Shown here one piece after another: positions 1-5,325 of a stretch of 6,819 nucleotides of DNA. Made by a program: the position numbers and the translations under genes. The stretch is from Phycisphaera sp. (lineage in GTDB: Bacteria; Planctomycetota; Phycisphaerae; Phycisphaerales; Phycisphaeraceae). The notes beneath the pieces are model-generated. The model was not told where the DNA came from and did no database searches. It worked only from the letters and a program-made list of their open reading frames with translations. Each line of letters starts with the position of its first letter. Within the stretch, counting starts at the first letter, position 1. The stretch lies in NCBI GenBank assembly GCA_029287335.1, contig JARFRI010000284.1:1-6819 (forward strand), given 5' to 3'.

Positions 1-94
1 CGGCTTCAAATGACAACCCCTTGATCGGATAGCCGCACTGTTCACAGAGCGCGTCGTCGTTGGGGAATGGTTGGGTCTGTGGCGGGTCGGCCAT
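1..94 (-). CDS. Zinc-ribbon protein, N-terminal fragment (cut by window edge)
   Basis: Only the first 31 codons are visible, starting at ATG 94-92 and running off the left edge. The reading has a proline- and aspartate-rich start (MADPPQTQPFPNDDAL) followed by CEQCGYPIKGL. The C-x2-C-G-Y-P-x2-G-L pattern is the first half of a zinc ribbon, and the same pattern occurs near the C-terminus of the protein at 3002-3502. An in-frame TGA three codons upstream means this is the first possible start. There is no Shine-Dalgarno sequence; instead TATGAT lies 5 nt before the ATG. The rest of the protein, and so its function, cannot be seen. In planctomycetes such short ribbons often sit at one end of otherwise unrelated small membrane proteins (general knowledge, not shown here). 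Confidence 0.7.
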   Translation of the reverse strand, partial: MADPPQTQPFPNDDALCEQCGYPIKGLSFEA

Positions 95-99
95 GGCTG

Positions 100-105
100 A
101 TCATA
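100..105 (-). promoter_or_regulatory. Possible -10 element (TATGAT) of a leaderless gene
   Basis: TATGAT on the minus strand ends 5 nt before the ATG at 94, and no Shine-Dalgarno sequence is present. If used, transcription would start at or beside the start codon. The -35 position would fall inside the left REP-like arm (118-143), where no TTGACA-like hexamer is seen, so the call is weak. Confidence 0.3.
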
Positions 106-117
106 CGAGTGTTTCAC

Positions 118-196
118 GTTAGCCGGCGGGCTTGCCCCGCCGAGGTTCGCGGATGATTGAGACGAGTTGATCGGCGGGGCAAGCCCGCCGGCTAAC
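118..196. repeat. Inverted pair of REP-like palindromes (26-bp perfect arms)
   Basis: Positions 118-143 and 171-196 are perfect reverse complements over 26 bp, separated by 27 bp (144-170). Each arm is also a hairpin by itself: in the left arm 124-130 (CGGCGGG) pairs with 136-142 across a 5-nt loop, and in the right arm 172-178 pairs with 184-190. Two head-to-head palindromes between genes is the layout of REP/BIME elements. The right arm overlaps the end of the gene at 192-1115: its CTA (192-194) is that gene's TAG stop. A transcript reading leftwards from that gene would form a very GC-rich structure right at the stop codon, so the element could end transcription or protect the mRNA 3' end, but no T-tract follows. 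No RAYT transposase is in the window. Confidence 0.85.
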
Positions 197-1115
197 AAAC
201 GGTTGGTGCGGGCGTGCGGGCCCATTGCGTCAGCGCATCGGCGAGGTCGCGGGGCTTGCTACTACGCGCGGGTACGGCGTGCTCTAGCGATTCGATCATC
301 GGCGGGCGATCATTCACCGGCGTGATCACCGGCAGACCCATCGCCTGGGCCCACAACATCGACAAGCCCGCTTCGCTGGGCATCGGGGTCAATGCGACAT
401 CGCAGGCGTGCAACATCGACCAAGGCATCGCGATGGCTTCATCCTGAATCAGGAGGTGGTCGACCGACAACAACCGGCACAGCTCAGCGGCGTCGGCTCG
501 GCATTTAGCCAAGGGGTGACACAGCAGTCGAACATCCGCGCGGTCGGGTTGGACGGCATGCAGCGCTTCTTGCGTTAACGCCATCGCCATCATCGCGGCG
601 CTGGTGTCGATCTGATCAAAGCGGTCGCCAAGGAGCGCGACGACGATCGTGTCTTCTTCAACGCCCCACTGCTTGCGTTGCGCGTCGCGGTCGATTGGTG
701 TGGGCCTGTCCGCGTCTTGGTGGGCCTGTGTGATGATGTGCTGGGCGAAGGGGCAGCGTGTTGCGTGGTTGATTTGGCGAACGACCTGAGCGCAGCCGAG
801 GAGTGACGCGATTTGGGTGGCACCCTCGGTCCAGCAGACAACGCGGTGGGCCTGGGCCATGCGTTGCTTAGGTTTGGCGAGCGCGGCGGGGATCAGCTTG
901 TGTAGGCCGACGGGCTTGGGCATGAGTCGGAACTGCTCGTCGCGTAGGCCGAGGGTGCGTGCCGCGTCGCGTGTGGGTTGACCGCCGAAGAGTAGCCAGG
1001 CGTGTTGATCGGTTTGGGTTGCTGGGTCGAGCCGGGCTGAATCGATGGATAGCTTGAGCACCGCGGCCTGGGCCACCGGCCCCGGTTGATCGATGACGTG
1101 CAGTGTCCGGGTCAT
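192..1115 (-). CDS. Divergent GT-B glycosyltransferase-like protein
   Basis: This 307-residue soluble protein has no signal peptide or membrane segment. The C-terminal half resembles the donor-binding domain of family-4-type glycosyltransferases: WGVEEDTIVVALLGDR (about 150-165) matches the first strand and loop of that domain, and CDVALTPMPSEAGLSMLWAQ (about 238-257) followed by AMGLPVITP matches the region that usually holds the E-x7-E motif. Here the first Glu is present (E248) but the second is replaced by Gln (Q257) and is shifted by one residue, so catalysis may be altered or lost. The N-terminal half is shorter than in typical 360-400-residue enzymes. The start codon overlaps the stop of the lipoprotein gene upstream as ATGA, indicating translational coupling. 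The stop codon lies inside a REP-like repeat. Glycosyltransferase ancestry is an inference from motif spacing; sugar donor and acceptor are unknown. Confidence 0.7.
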   Translation of the reverse strand: MTRTLHVIDQPGPVAQAAVLKLSIDSARLDPATQTDQHAWLLFGGQPTRDAARTLGLRDEQFRLMPKPVGLHKLIPAALAKPKQRMAQAHRVVCWTEGATQIASLLGCAQVVRQINHATRCPFAQHIITQAHQDADRPTPIDRDAQRKQWGVEEDTIVVALLGDRFDQIDTSAAMMAMALTQEALHAVQPDRADVRLLCHPLAKCRADAAELCRLLSVDHLLIQDEAIAMPWSMLHACDVALTPMPSEAGLSMLWAQAMGLPVITPVNDRPPMIESLEHAVPARSSKPRDLADALTQWARTPAPTVC

Positions 1116-1792
1116 TGGGGCTTACCGAGGTCCGCGCCGACGGCGGGCTTACGCCAATCAAAGAACAAACGAGCGATGTCTCGGCCGGCCTGGTCGGCGA
1201 GGTCGCGTACGGCGATGCTTCGCGCGGCGCCTTGCCCGCTGAGGTCGCGCGCGGGCATTTGTGATTGCAGGGGGTAGACACTTGCGCCGTTGTCGACGCC
1301 GGTCGCCGGGTCCACGCCCAGGGGGAAGGTGCGGACGCGCTGGTCCAGGTCAAAGACCTTGACGTTCATGGCGATGGCCGGTTGGATGACGTTGCCGCCG
1401 ATGCCGACCTGGAAGCCGGTGACCTCGGCGTGGATGACCTGTTTGGCGTTGAGTTGGATGCCCAGCGCGGCGAGTGAGGTGCGGTAGTAGTCCTCGCCGA
1501 GTTGTTCGCGGTAGCCCGCTAGTTCGTCTTGGCCGACGAAGCCGCCGGTGACGATGATCTTCTCGACCTCGAGCACGTTGCGTGTCGCCGTGGCGATTTG
1601 GCGGAGCATCGACGGGCTGGTGACGAGGCCGCGCGGGTCGTCGATCACGATCAGCGTTGCCTTGTCGGGCAGGTCGTACTTCGCTTTCACCTTTTCCGGC
1701 GGCTTGACCACCGAGACGGCGCCCACGATCCAGCTACACCCGTAGAGACCCAGTGACAGGCAAAACACCAAGCTGTAAAGCATCCAACGCAT
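1112..1792 (-). CDS. Lipoprotein, second of a related tandem pair
   Basis: This 226-residue predicted lipoprotein starts at ATG 1792-1790. The N-terminus MRWMLYSLVFCLSLGLYGC is a short lipoprotein signal peptide with lipobox L-Y-G-C and lipidated Cys19. A longer frame continues upstream to 1996, but that extension is an Arg/Ser-rich shadow of the neighbouring gene. AGGTG at 1798-1802 lies 5 nt before ATG 1792 and settles the start. The mature part has a strand-like TLIVIDD (about 47-52), a helix, then IIVTGG (79-84), AKQVIHAEVTGFQ (116-128), a strand NVKVFDLD (143-150) and a C-terminal amphipathic helix with RDIARLFFDWRK (204-215). This order parallels the lipoprotein encoded upstream and is loosely like the TolB-N/CsgG/LpoB alpha-beta fold; that fold is an inference. 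The upstream gene ends only 4 nt before, and the downstream gene overlaps by 4 bp. Confidence 0.8.
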   Translation of the reverse strand: MRWMLYSLVFCLSLGLYGCSWIVGAVSVVKPPEKVKAKYDLPDKATLIVIDDPRGLVTSPSMLRQIATATRNVLEVEKIIVTGGFVGQDELAGYREQLGEDYYRTSLAALGIQLNAKQVIHAEVTGFQVGIGGNVIQPAIAMNVKVFDLDQRVRTFPLGVDPATGVDNGASVYPLQSQMPARDLSGQGAARSIAVRDLADQAGRDIARLFFDWRKPAVGADLGKPQ

Positions 1793-1796
1793 GGTT

Positions 1797-2429
1797 TCAC
1801 CTGATGATCTGGTGGTCATAGAACAACCCTGCCGCGGTCTCGCAGAAACGGATCTGCGTGCGGGTTTCGATGAAGGCTTCGTCGTCGCCGACGCGGCCGA
1901 TCTTCGACTCGCCCGGCTCGGGGTACATCGTGTTCTTCGTGAACGAAGCGCCGAAGTTGTCTGGATCGTCTGCTTCTGCCTCGACGATGTTGACACTCGC
2001 GGCGATCACACCACGCAGGACGTGCTTGTCGCCGGGCTCGTGGGTGCGGTACTCGCCGATCTCAACGAGGATAAGCCTATCGACCTTGAGCTGTTTGATG
2101 AGCATTGAGGGCGGACGCGTCGTCCAGTACGGGTTGTTACGTTGCCACTTGAGCACTTCGCCGGGACTGGTCAGCGTCACGCCCGGCACGTTCGTCTGGA
2201 TCCGCCGAGCGATCTCTTCGGTGATCATCCGCTTAGCGTTAGGGTGGTTGAACTCGGCGTAGTCGCTCATCGACACCACCACCGCGACGCTGCGGTTAGG
2301 CAGGTCCAAGTACTGGCCCTTCACGTCGATCACCTTCTGCGTCACCGAGCGCCCCGGCCCGCAGCCCACGACCAGCAACCCGGCCAACAACAACACGAAC
2401 CATCCAACCTGTTTCATTCGTCGATTCAT
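1797..2429 (-). CDS. Lipoprotein, first of a related tandem pair
   Basis: This 210-residue predicted lipoprotein starts at ATG 2429-2427. AGGGAG at 2435-2440, 5 nt upstream, chooses this start over one 20 codons earlier. The signal peptide MNRRMKQVGWFVLLLAGLLV leads to lipobox V-V-G-C with Cys23 as the lipidated residue. The mature domain contains LPNRSVAVVVS (43-53), a helix rich in charged residues (NAKRMITEEIARRIQ, 64-78), PGVTLTSPGEVLKWQRNNPYW (82-102), a strand VDRLILVEIGEYRTHEPG (116-133), SVNIVEAEADDPDN (145-158) and a C-terminal helix ending AGLFYDH. The arrangement resembles the next gene and suggests an ancient duplication. Similar lipoproteins appear to be common in planctomycetes (recalled, not checked). 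The role is unknown; the context suggests an envelope-associated task shared with the second lipoprotein. Confidence 0.82.
   Translation of the reverse strand: MNRRMKQVGWFVLLLAGLLVVGCGPGRSVTQKVIDVKGQYLDLPNRSVAVVVSMSDYAEFNHPNAKRMITEEIARRIQTNVPGVTLTSPGEVLKWQRNNPYWTTRPPSMLIKQLKVDRLILVEIGEYRTHEPGDKHVLRGVIAASVNIVEAEADDPDNFGASFTKNTMYPEPGESKIGRVGDDEAFIETRTQIRFCETAAGLFYDHQIIR
1798..1802 (-). promoter_or_regulatory. Ribosome binding site AGGTG for the second lipoprotein
   Basis: AGGTG lies 5 nt before ATG 1792 and overlaps the TGA stop (1799-1797) of the upstream lipoprotein gene. It supports starting at the lipoprotein signal peptide rather than 68 codons earlier, and it fits termination-reinitiation coupling of the two genes. 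Confidence 0.7.
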
Positions 2430-2434
2430 AACAA

Positions 2435-2440
2435 CTCCCT
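2435..2440 (-). promoter_or_regulatory. Ribosome binding site AGGGAG for the first lipoprotein
   Basis: AGGGAG sits 5 nt before ATG 2429 and picks this start over the upstream in-frame ATG at 2489, which would place 20 hydrophilic residues before the signal peptide. Confidence 0.75.
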
Positions 2441-2459
2441 GCGGCCTCTGCCTGATACA

Positions 2460-2474
2460 GCCCGATCTCCGGGC
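2460..2474 (-). other. Small hairpin in the DUF2752-lipoprotein gap
   Basis: GCCCG (2460-2464) pairs with CGGGC (2470-2474) across a 5-nt loop. It lies in the 75-bp gap (2430-2504) between the DUF2752 gene and the first lipoprotein gene, about 20 nt upstream of that gene's ribosome binding site. There is no T-tract, so it is not a clear terminator. It could be an mRNA processing or stability element, or chance. Confidence 0.3.
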
Positions 2475-2504
2475 ATTAGGTTCAATCATCTCACCAACTC
2501 TCGG

Positions 2505-2966
2505 CTAACCAGCCATCGTCATCGCCACGGCCTTGTACCCCCAAGCCAGCAGCAACAGCCCGACCCATGGCAGCACAAAGCCCTTGGTCGCCATCATTCG
2601 TCCCAGCGGCGCGAGTGTCATCCCCGACAGCGCCGACCAACCCGCGATCAACGTCAGCATCGCCAAGGCCAGCGCCAGCAGCGCGCCGAATGGCTGGGTA
2701 ATCAACGAGGTCAACAGCGACCCGTCCGCCGCATACGCGAAGGCCGTGGTACAGCCACAGGTCGCGCAAGGCAGACCCGTCGCCAACACGAAGCCGCACT
2801 CGGGCAGTTTCAACTGCGTATGCGTGCCCATGCCAGCGGCGCTGGGCGTGAGCGTCGCGGCGAGGATCAACGGCCCGGCACAAGCCAGCACCAAACCCAA
2901 CGCGCCAACACGTCGCCAAACGCCCGGCCCGTCTTCCGTGGATTGCTCGCGCACTGATTGCCGCAT
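2505..2966 (-). CDS. DUF2752 family membrane protein
   Basis: This 153-residue integral membrane protein has three likely membrane segments, at about 20-40, 93-112 and 130-148. Between the first two lies the DUF2752 signature: CGFVLATGLPCATCGCTTAF at 57-76, with the conserved C-G-F, the T-G-x-P-C-x-x-C-G core and the following T-x-A-F. The cysteines C57, C67, C70 and C72 could bind metal or form a redox site, but the biochemical role of the family is not established. The start at 2966 is the first ATG; no Shine-Dalgarno site precedes it, but TATCAT lies 6 nt upstream with a possible -35 GTCACA 17 bp further up. It is the first gene of the leftward lipoprotein/glycosyltransferase cluster and is divergent from the gene at 3002. 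Confidence 0.88.
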   Translation of the reverse strand: MRQSVREQSTEDGPGVWRRVGALGLVLACAGPLILAATLTPSAAGMGTHTQLKLPECGFVLATGLPCATCGCTTAFAYAADGSLLTSLITQPFGALLALALAMLTLIAGWSALSGMTLAPLGRMMATKGFVLPWVGLLLLAWGYKAVAMTMAG

Positions 2967-2972
2967 CGCTAC

Positions 2973-3001
2973 ATGATAGCTGGCGGGCTAATATCTGTGA
3001 C
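2973..3001 (-). promoter_or_regulatory. Candidate promoter for the leftward operon
   Basis: On the minus strand GTCACA (2996-3001, four of six matches to TTGACA) and TATCAT (2973-2978) are 17 bp apart. Transcription would start at or next to the DUF2752 ATG (2966), giving a leaderless or near-leaderless mRNA. This shares the 35-bp divergent gap with a TAATAT element facing right. Confidence 0.35.
2989..2994 (+). promoter_or_regulatory. Candidate -10 element TAATAT for the rightward gene
   Basis: TAATAT ends 7 nt before ATG 3002, and no Shine-Dalgarno site is present. A start of transcription at the ATG would make a leaderless mRNA. No convincing -35 hexamer is seen at the expected distance. 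Confidence 0.35.
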
Positions 3002-3502
3002 ATGCTCAGTGAGCCTAGACGTAAACAACACCGGGTGGATGCCGCCTGTGGCTACGCGCTGGGGGCGTATCTCGGGGTGACGCTGTTCTGGCTGTCAGTC
3101 ATGTTGAGCCCGGGGTTCGCGTTGTTTACCCTGCTGATCGCGGCGGTCGCGGGGTTCTTTGGCACGCTGCGCACGATCTTCGGCATGCCGATGCGCTTCT
3201 GGATCATCCCGCTCGCCTCATTGATCTTTGTCAAAGCGGTCCTCCTATCCTTGGTCTACAACGCCGAAACGGTCATGCTCGGCGTGGGCGTCGTCTTCTC
3301 CGCGGCCTTTGGCTATCCGGTCTATCGCTTGTTCAAACAAGACTTCGCCAAGACGATCCCGCCCTGGCTTTGCAAGGGCTGTGGCTATCCACTGCTTGGG
3401 CTGACCGAGCCGAGCTGCCCGGAGTGTGGCGAGCGGTTCGACCCGGCCGACGTGCCCAAGCTAGCTGAGACCGAAGCACCACAAGACGATCGTTTACAAT
3501 AA
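3002..3502 (+). CDS. Four-TM membrane protein with C-terminal zinc ribbon
   Basis: This 166-residue protein begins with a short basic N-terminus (RRKQHR) and then has four hydrophobic segments at about 18-36, 38-57, 66-86 and 90-110. It ends in a cytosolic-type zinc ribbon: C124-x2-C127-GYPLLGLTEPS-C139-x2-C142-GERF, followed by an acidic hydrophilic tail. The ribbon closely resembles the fragment at 1-94, but the two proteins differ elsewhere in what can be seen. The family is not recognised. The ribbon presumably binds zinc and may serve protein or nucleic-acid contact; that is inference. The ATG at 3002 has no Shine-Dalgarno site. The TAA is 4 bp before the pssA start, so the two genes are probably co-transcribed, although pssA also has its own -10-like hexamer. 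Confidence 0.8.
   Translation: MLSEPRRKQHRVDAACGYALGAYLGVTLFWLSVMLSPGFALFTLLIAAVAGFFGTLRTIFGMPMRFWIIPLASLIFVKAVLLSLVYNAETVMLGVGVVFSAAFGYPVYRLFKQDFAKTIPPWLCKGCGYPLLGLTEPSCPECGERFDPADVPKLAETEAPQDDRLQ
3495..3500 (+). promoter_or_regulatory. Candidate -10 element TACAAT just before pssA
   Basis: TACAAT overlaps the last codons and the stop of the upstream gene and ends 6 nt before the pssA ATG (3507). As no ribosome binding site precedes pssA, this could give a leaderless pssA transcript. There is no clear -35, and reading through from 3002 is equally possible. Confidence 0.3.
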
Positions 3503-3506
3503 CCCG

Positions 3507-4373
3507 ATGGTTTCACGCCTATCCAACCAACCGCCCGCCGCGCCGCGCAAGCGACGCCGACGCCTGCGCGTCCGCAAGCTGCCGATCAGCGTCTTCCCGA
3601 CGATGCTCACCCTGGCCAACGTGCTCTGTGGATTCATCGCGATCTTTTGGGCGTCGCTGCCCGCCAACGCGGACTTCCCGTTTAACTGGACCCCGCTGAC
3701 CTTTGCCGCGATGGCCATCTTCGCGGGTATGGTCTTTGACGGGTTCGACGGCCGGGTCGCTCGACTGACCAACTCCACCAGCGCCTTCGGCGCCCAACTC
3801 GACTCCATGGCCGACATGGTGACCTTCGGCGTCGCGCCGGCTTATATCGCCCTCAAACTCATCGACCCCGGCGTCCCCTACATCTCCAACTCCGCCGACC
3901 ACCTCTTCGGCCGCTTCGCCCTGATCGCCGCCTTGATCTACGTCGCCTGCGCCGCGCTACGCCTGGCGCGCTACACCGTTGATACCAACGAAAAACAAGC
4001 GGTCGACCCCAGCGTCTTCACCGGCCTGCCCTCCCCAGGTGCCGCGGGCACCATCGCCGCGCTGATCCTTCTGCACCAGCACATCCTCTTCAACAATGCC
4101 GACCAATACGACTGGCTGCACCTCACCACCCGCTACGCGATGATCGGCATCGTCCTGCTCACCGCGCTGGCCATGGTCAGCAAGATGCCCTACACCCACG
4201 TGATGAACCGCTACCTCCGCGGCAAAGCCAACGTCAACACGATCGCGCTCTACGTCATCGTCGCCCTGCTGCTACTGATCTACCCCCAGTGGACCCTCGC
4301 CATCGCCTTCACCGGCTACGCCCTGTCCGCGCCAAGCTGGTGGGCGTACAAACGCATGACGCGAGTTCGCTAA
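3507..4373 (+). CDS. pssA: CDP-diacylglycerol--serine O-phosphatidyltransferase
   Basis: This 288-residue integral membrane enzyme joins CDP-diacylglycerol and L-serine to give phosphatidylserine and CMP, the step before phosphatidylethanolamine. The CDP-alcohol phosphatidyltransferase signature is complete: D78-x2-D81-G82-x2-A85-R86-x8-G95-x3-D99-x3-D103, whose aspartates bind the divalent metals and the CDP group. The preceding FPTMLTLANVLCGFIAI (30-46) and the later FTGLPSPGAAG are typical of the PssA subgroup rather than PgsA. Several hydrophobic helices follow to the C-terminus. The N-terminus carries a very basic stretch (RKRRRRLRVRK, 14-24) that would lie on the cytosolic face and may help bind acidic lipid. 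The length is slightly above the usual 240-280. The phosphatidylserine decarboxylase gene that often adjoins pssA is not in the window. Confidence 0.93.
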   Translation: MVSRLSNQPPAAPRKRRRRLRVRKLPISVFPTMLTLANVLCGFIAIFWASLPANADFPFNWTPLTFAAMAIFAGMVFDGFDGRVARLTNSTSAFGAQLDSMADMVTFGVAPAYIALKLIDPGVPYISNSADHLFGRFALIAALIYVACAALRLARYTVDTNEKQAVDPSVFTGLPSPGAAGTIAALILLHQHILFNNADQYDWLHLTTRYAMIGIVLLTALAMVSKMPYTHVMNRYLRGKANVNTIALYVIVALLLLIYPQWTLAIAFTGYALSAPSWWAYKRMTRVR

Positions 4374-4487
4374 GGCATCGCTTCGCTTCACCACAGAGGC
4401 ACAAACAAATGCCCAATGACCAATGTCAAGCCACTGGGGTTCGATCATTGGTCATTTAGGCTTGGTCATTGGACATTAATCGACTCT
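4374..4487. repeat. Convergent gap with two opposed arrays of a degenerate 7-bp repeat
   Basis: This gap separates the 3' ends of pssA and the HPr gene. On the plus strand, heptamers of the form AATGNCC lie back to back at 4408-4414 (AATGCCC), 4415-4421 (AATGACC) and 4422-4428 (AATGTCA). On the minus strand five in-phase heptamers fill 4443-4477: AATGTCC at 4477-4471, AATGACC at 4470-4464, AAGCCTA at 4463-4457, AATGACC at 4456-4450 and AATGATC at 4449-4443. The arrays face each other across 14 bp, and 4415-4425 is a perfect 11-bp inverted repeat of 4446-4456. The RNA could fold into a hairpin in several 7-nt registers, so the element may serve as a two-way terminator, but there is no classical T-tract. 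No gene is seen. Confidence 0.75.
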
Positions 4488-4757
4488 CTACTCATCAAAC
4501 TGCGACTCGACCAGCTTTTGTAGTGCGGCCAGCGCTGCGTCGGCGTCGGGGCCGGTCGCGGCGATTTCCAGTTCGGTGCCTTGGGTCGCGGCGAGCATCA
4601 TCAGGTTCATGATCGACTTGCCGTCGAACTTGTTGCCGGCCTTGATGACGAAGATGTCCGACTTGAACTGCGCCGCGGTGTCAGCGAACGCCATCGCGGG
4701 CCTGGCGTGCAGGCCAAGCTTGTTCGTGATGGTCACTTTGACGATTGCGGGTTCCAT
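4488..4757 (-). CDS. ptsH: HPr phosphocarrier protein
   Basis: This 89-residue cytosolic protein is the usual HPr length. The phosphorylated histidine H17 lies in GLHARPA (15-21), where it takes phosphate from PEP-phosphorylated Enzyme I and passes it to EIIA proteins. The regulatory-serine region GKSIMNLMMLAA (46-57) keeps Ser48, equivalent to Ser46 of Firmicutes HPr, so control by an HPr kinase is possible; no such kinase is in the window. Being next to ptsN- and hpf-like genes suggests a regulatory rather than sugar-transport role (NPr/PtsO-like). No membrane EIIB/EIIC is present. The ATG at 4757 is the only sensible start; its ribosome binding site is weak. A small GC hairpin (4768-4779) stands just before it. 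It is 91 bp downstream of the EIIA gene. Confidence 0.92.
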   Translation of the reverse strand: MEPAIVKVTITNKLGLHARPAMAFADTAAQFKSDIFVIKAGNKFDGKSIMNLMMLAATQGTELEIAATGPDADAALAALQKLVESQFDE

Positions 4758-4767
4758 GGTCGTCCGT

Positions 4768-4779
4768 GCCGCTCGCGGC
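4768..4779 (-). other. Small hairpin just upstream of the HPr start
   Basis: GCCGC (4768-4772) pairs with GCGGC (4775-4779) around a 2-nt loop (4 bp with a 4-nt loop is more realistic). It sits 10 nt before the HPr ATG and could affect initiation. It may be chance in GC-rich DNA. Confidence 0.2.
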
Positions 4780-4803
4780 TTAGCAGTAAATGGGCAGCAT
4801 CAA

Positions 4804-4817
4804 GCACCGCGCGGTGC
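4804..4817. other. Perfect 14-bp palindrome between the EIIA and HPr genes
   Basis: GCACCGCGCGGTGC is identical to its own reverse complement. It is in the 91-bp gap (4758-4848), about 30 nt after the EIIA stop and about 45 nt before the HPr start. It could be a dimeric protein-binding operator or a short stem, possibly reducing read-through into the HPr gene. With no T-tract, a terminator is not supported. Confidence 0.4.
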
Positions 4818-4848
4818 CGGAAAGAGGCGTGGGTGTTGGGGTGAAGCG

Positions 4849-5325
4849 TCAGCGGGCGAGTTGGCCTGCATCCGCCTCGTTGAGCAGGTCGATGACCGCT
4901 TCCTTGGTGTCCGACTGGCGGAGGAACTTGCGGAACTTCTCGTTCTGCAGACTGTTGAAGAGGTTCTCCATCGCCTGCAGGTGCTCGTCGGGCTTGTCCT
5001 TTGGCGACGCCAGGAGGAACAGGCAGTACACCGGCTCACGGTCCAGCGCATTGAAGTCCACGCCGTCCTGGCTCACCGCGATGGCGGCGGTGACCTTCTT
5101 GATCTTGTCGTGCTTGACGTGGGGCACCGCCACGCCCTTGCCAAAGCCCGTTGAGCCGTGCTTCTCGCGGTCCAGCACCAGCTTGATCACCTCGTCGCGG
5201 AGGTTCTTTTGGATCGCCTTGGCGTCAATGAGCGCATCGACCATCTCGGCGATGGCTTCGTCGCGGGTACTCGCCTGCAATACGGGAATGATCGCGTCGG
5301 TCACGACAAAGTCGTTGAGCTTCAT
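4849..5325 (-). CDS. ptsN: PTS EIIA protein of the nitrogen/fructose type (PtsN-like)
   Basis: This 158-residue single-domain EIIA is of usual PtsN length. The active histidine is H69 in STGFGKGVAVPH (58-69), preceded by the R-E-x-x-G-S-T-G pattern of the family (R53, E54, G57). The second conserved histidine, H115, lies in DEHLQAMENLF. EIIA of this type receives phosphate from HPr/NPr and usually regulates partners by binding them, for example potassium transport or sensor kinases in proteobacteria; the partners here are unknown. GAGG at 5333-5336, 7 nt upstream of ATG 5325, supports the start. HPr follows after 91 bp and HPF lies 202 bp upstream on the same strand, with a candidate separate promoter (TACAAT, 5388-5393) in between. 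No GAF or EIIB/EIIC domain is fused. Confidence 0.92.
   Translation of the reverse strand: MKLNDFVVTDAIIPVLQASTRDEAIAEMVDALIDAKAIQKNLRDEVIKLVLDREKHGSTGFGKGVAVPHVKHDKIKKVTAAIAVSQDGVDFNALDREPVYCLFLLASPKDKPDEHLQAMENLFNSLQNEKFRKFLRQSDTKEAVIDLLNEADAGQLAR

Noticed and set aside
868..1353. 161-codon minus-strand frame spanning the glycosyltransferase-like and lipoprotein genes
   Set aside because: Ser/Arg/Pro/Thr-rich shadow composition, no start signal, and it overlaps two better supported genes.
1793..1996. N-terminal extension of the second lipoprotein
   Set aside because: The extra 68 residues are a frame-shifted shadow of the upstream lipoprotein gene and would bury the signal peptide.
2142..2957. 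271-codon plus-strand reading frame rich in Gln, Arg and His
   Set aside because: It lies opposite the DUF2752 and lipoprotein genes, has shadow-like composition (repeated Q/R/H) and crosses both genes and their gap.
2491..3003. 170-codon minus-strand frame overlapping DUF2752
   Set aside because: It is an Arg/Gly/Ala-rich out-of-frame shadow of DUF2752, which has clear family motifs and membrane segments.
4408..4477. CRISPR array
   Set aside because: Units are only 7 bp, contiguous and in both orientations, with no spacers and no cas genes.
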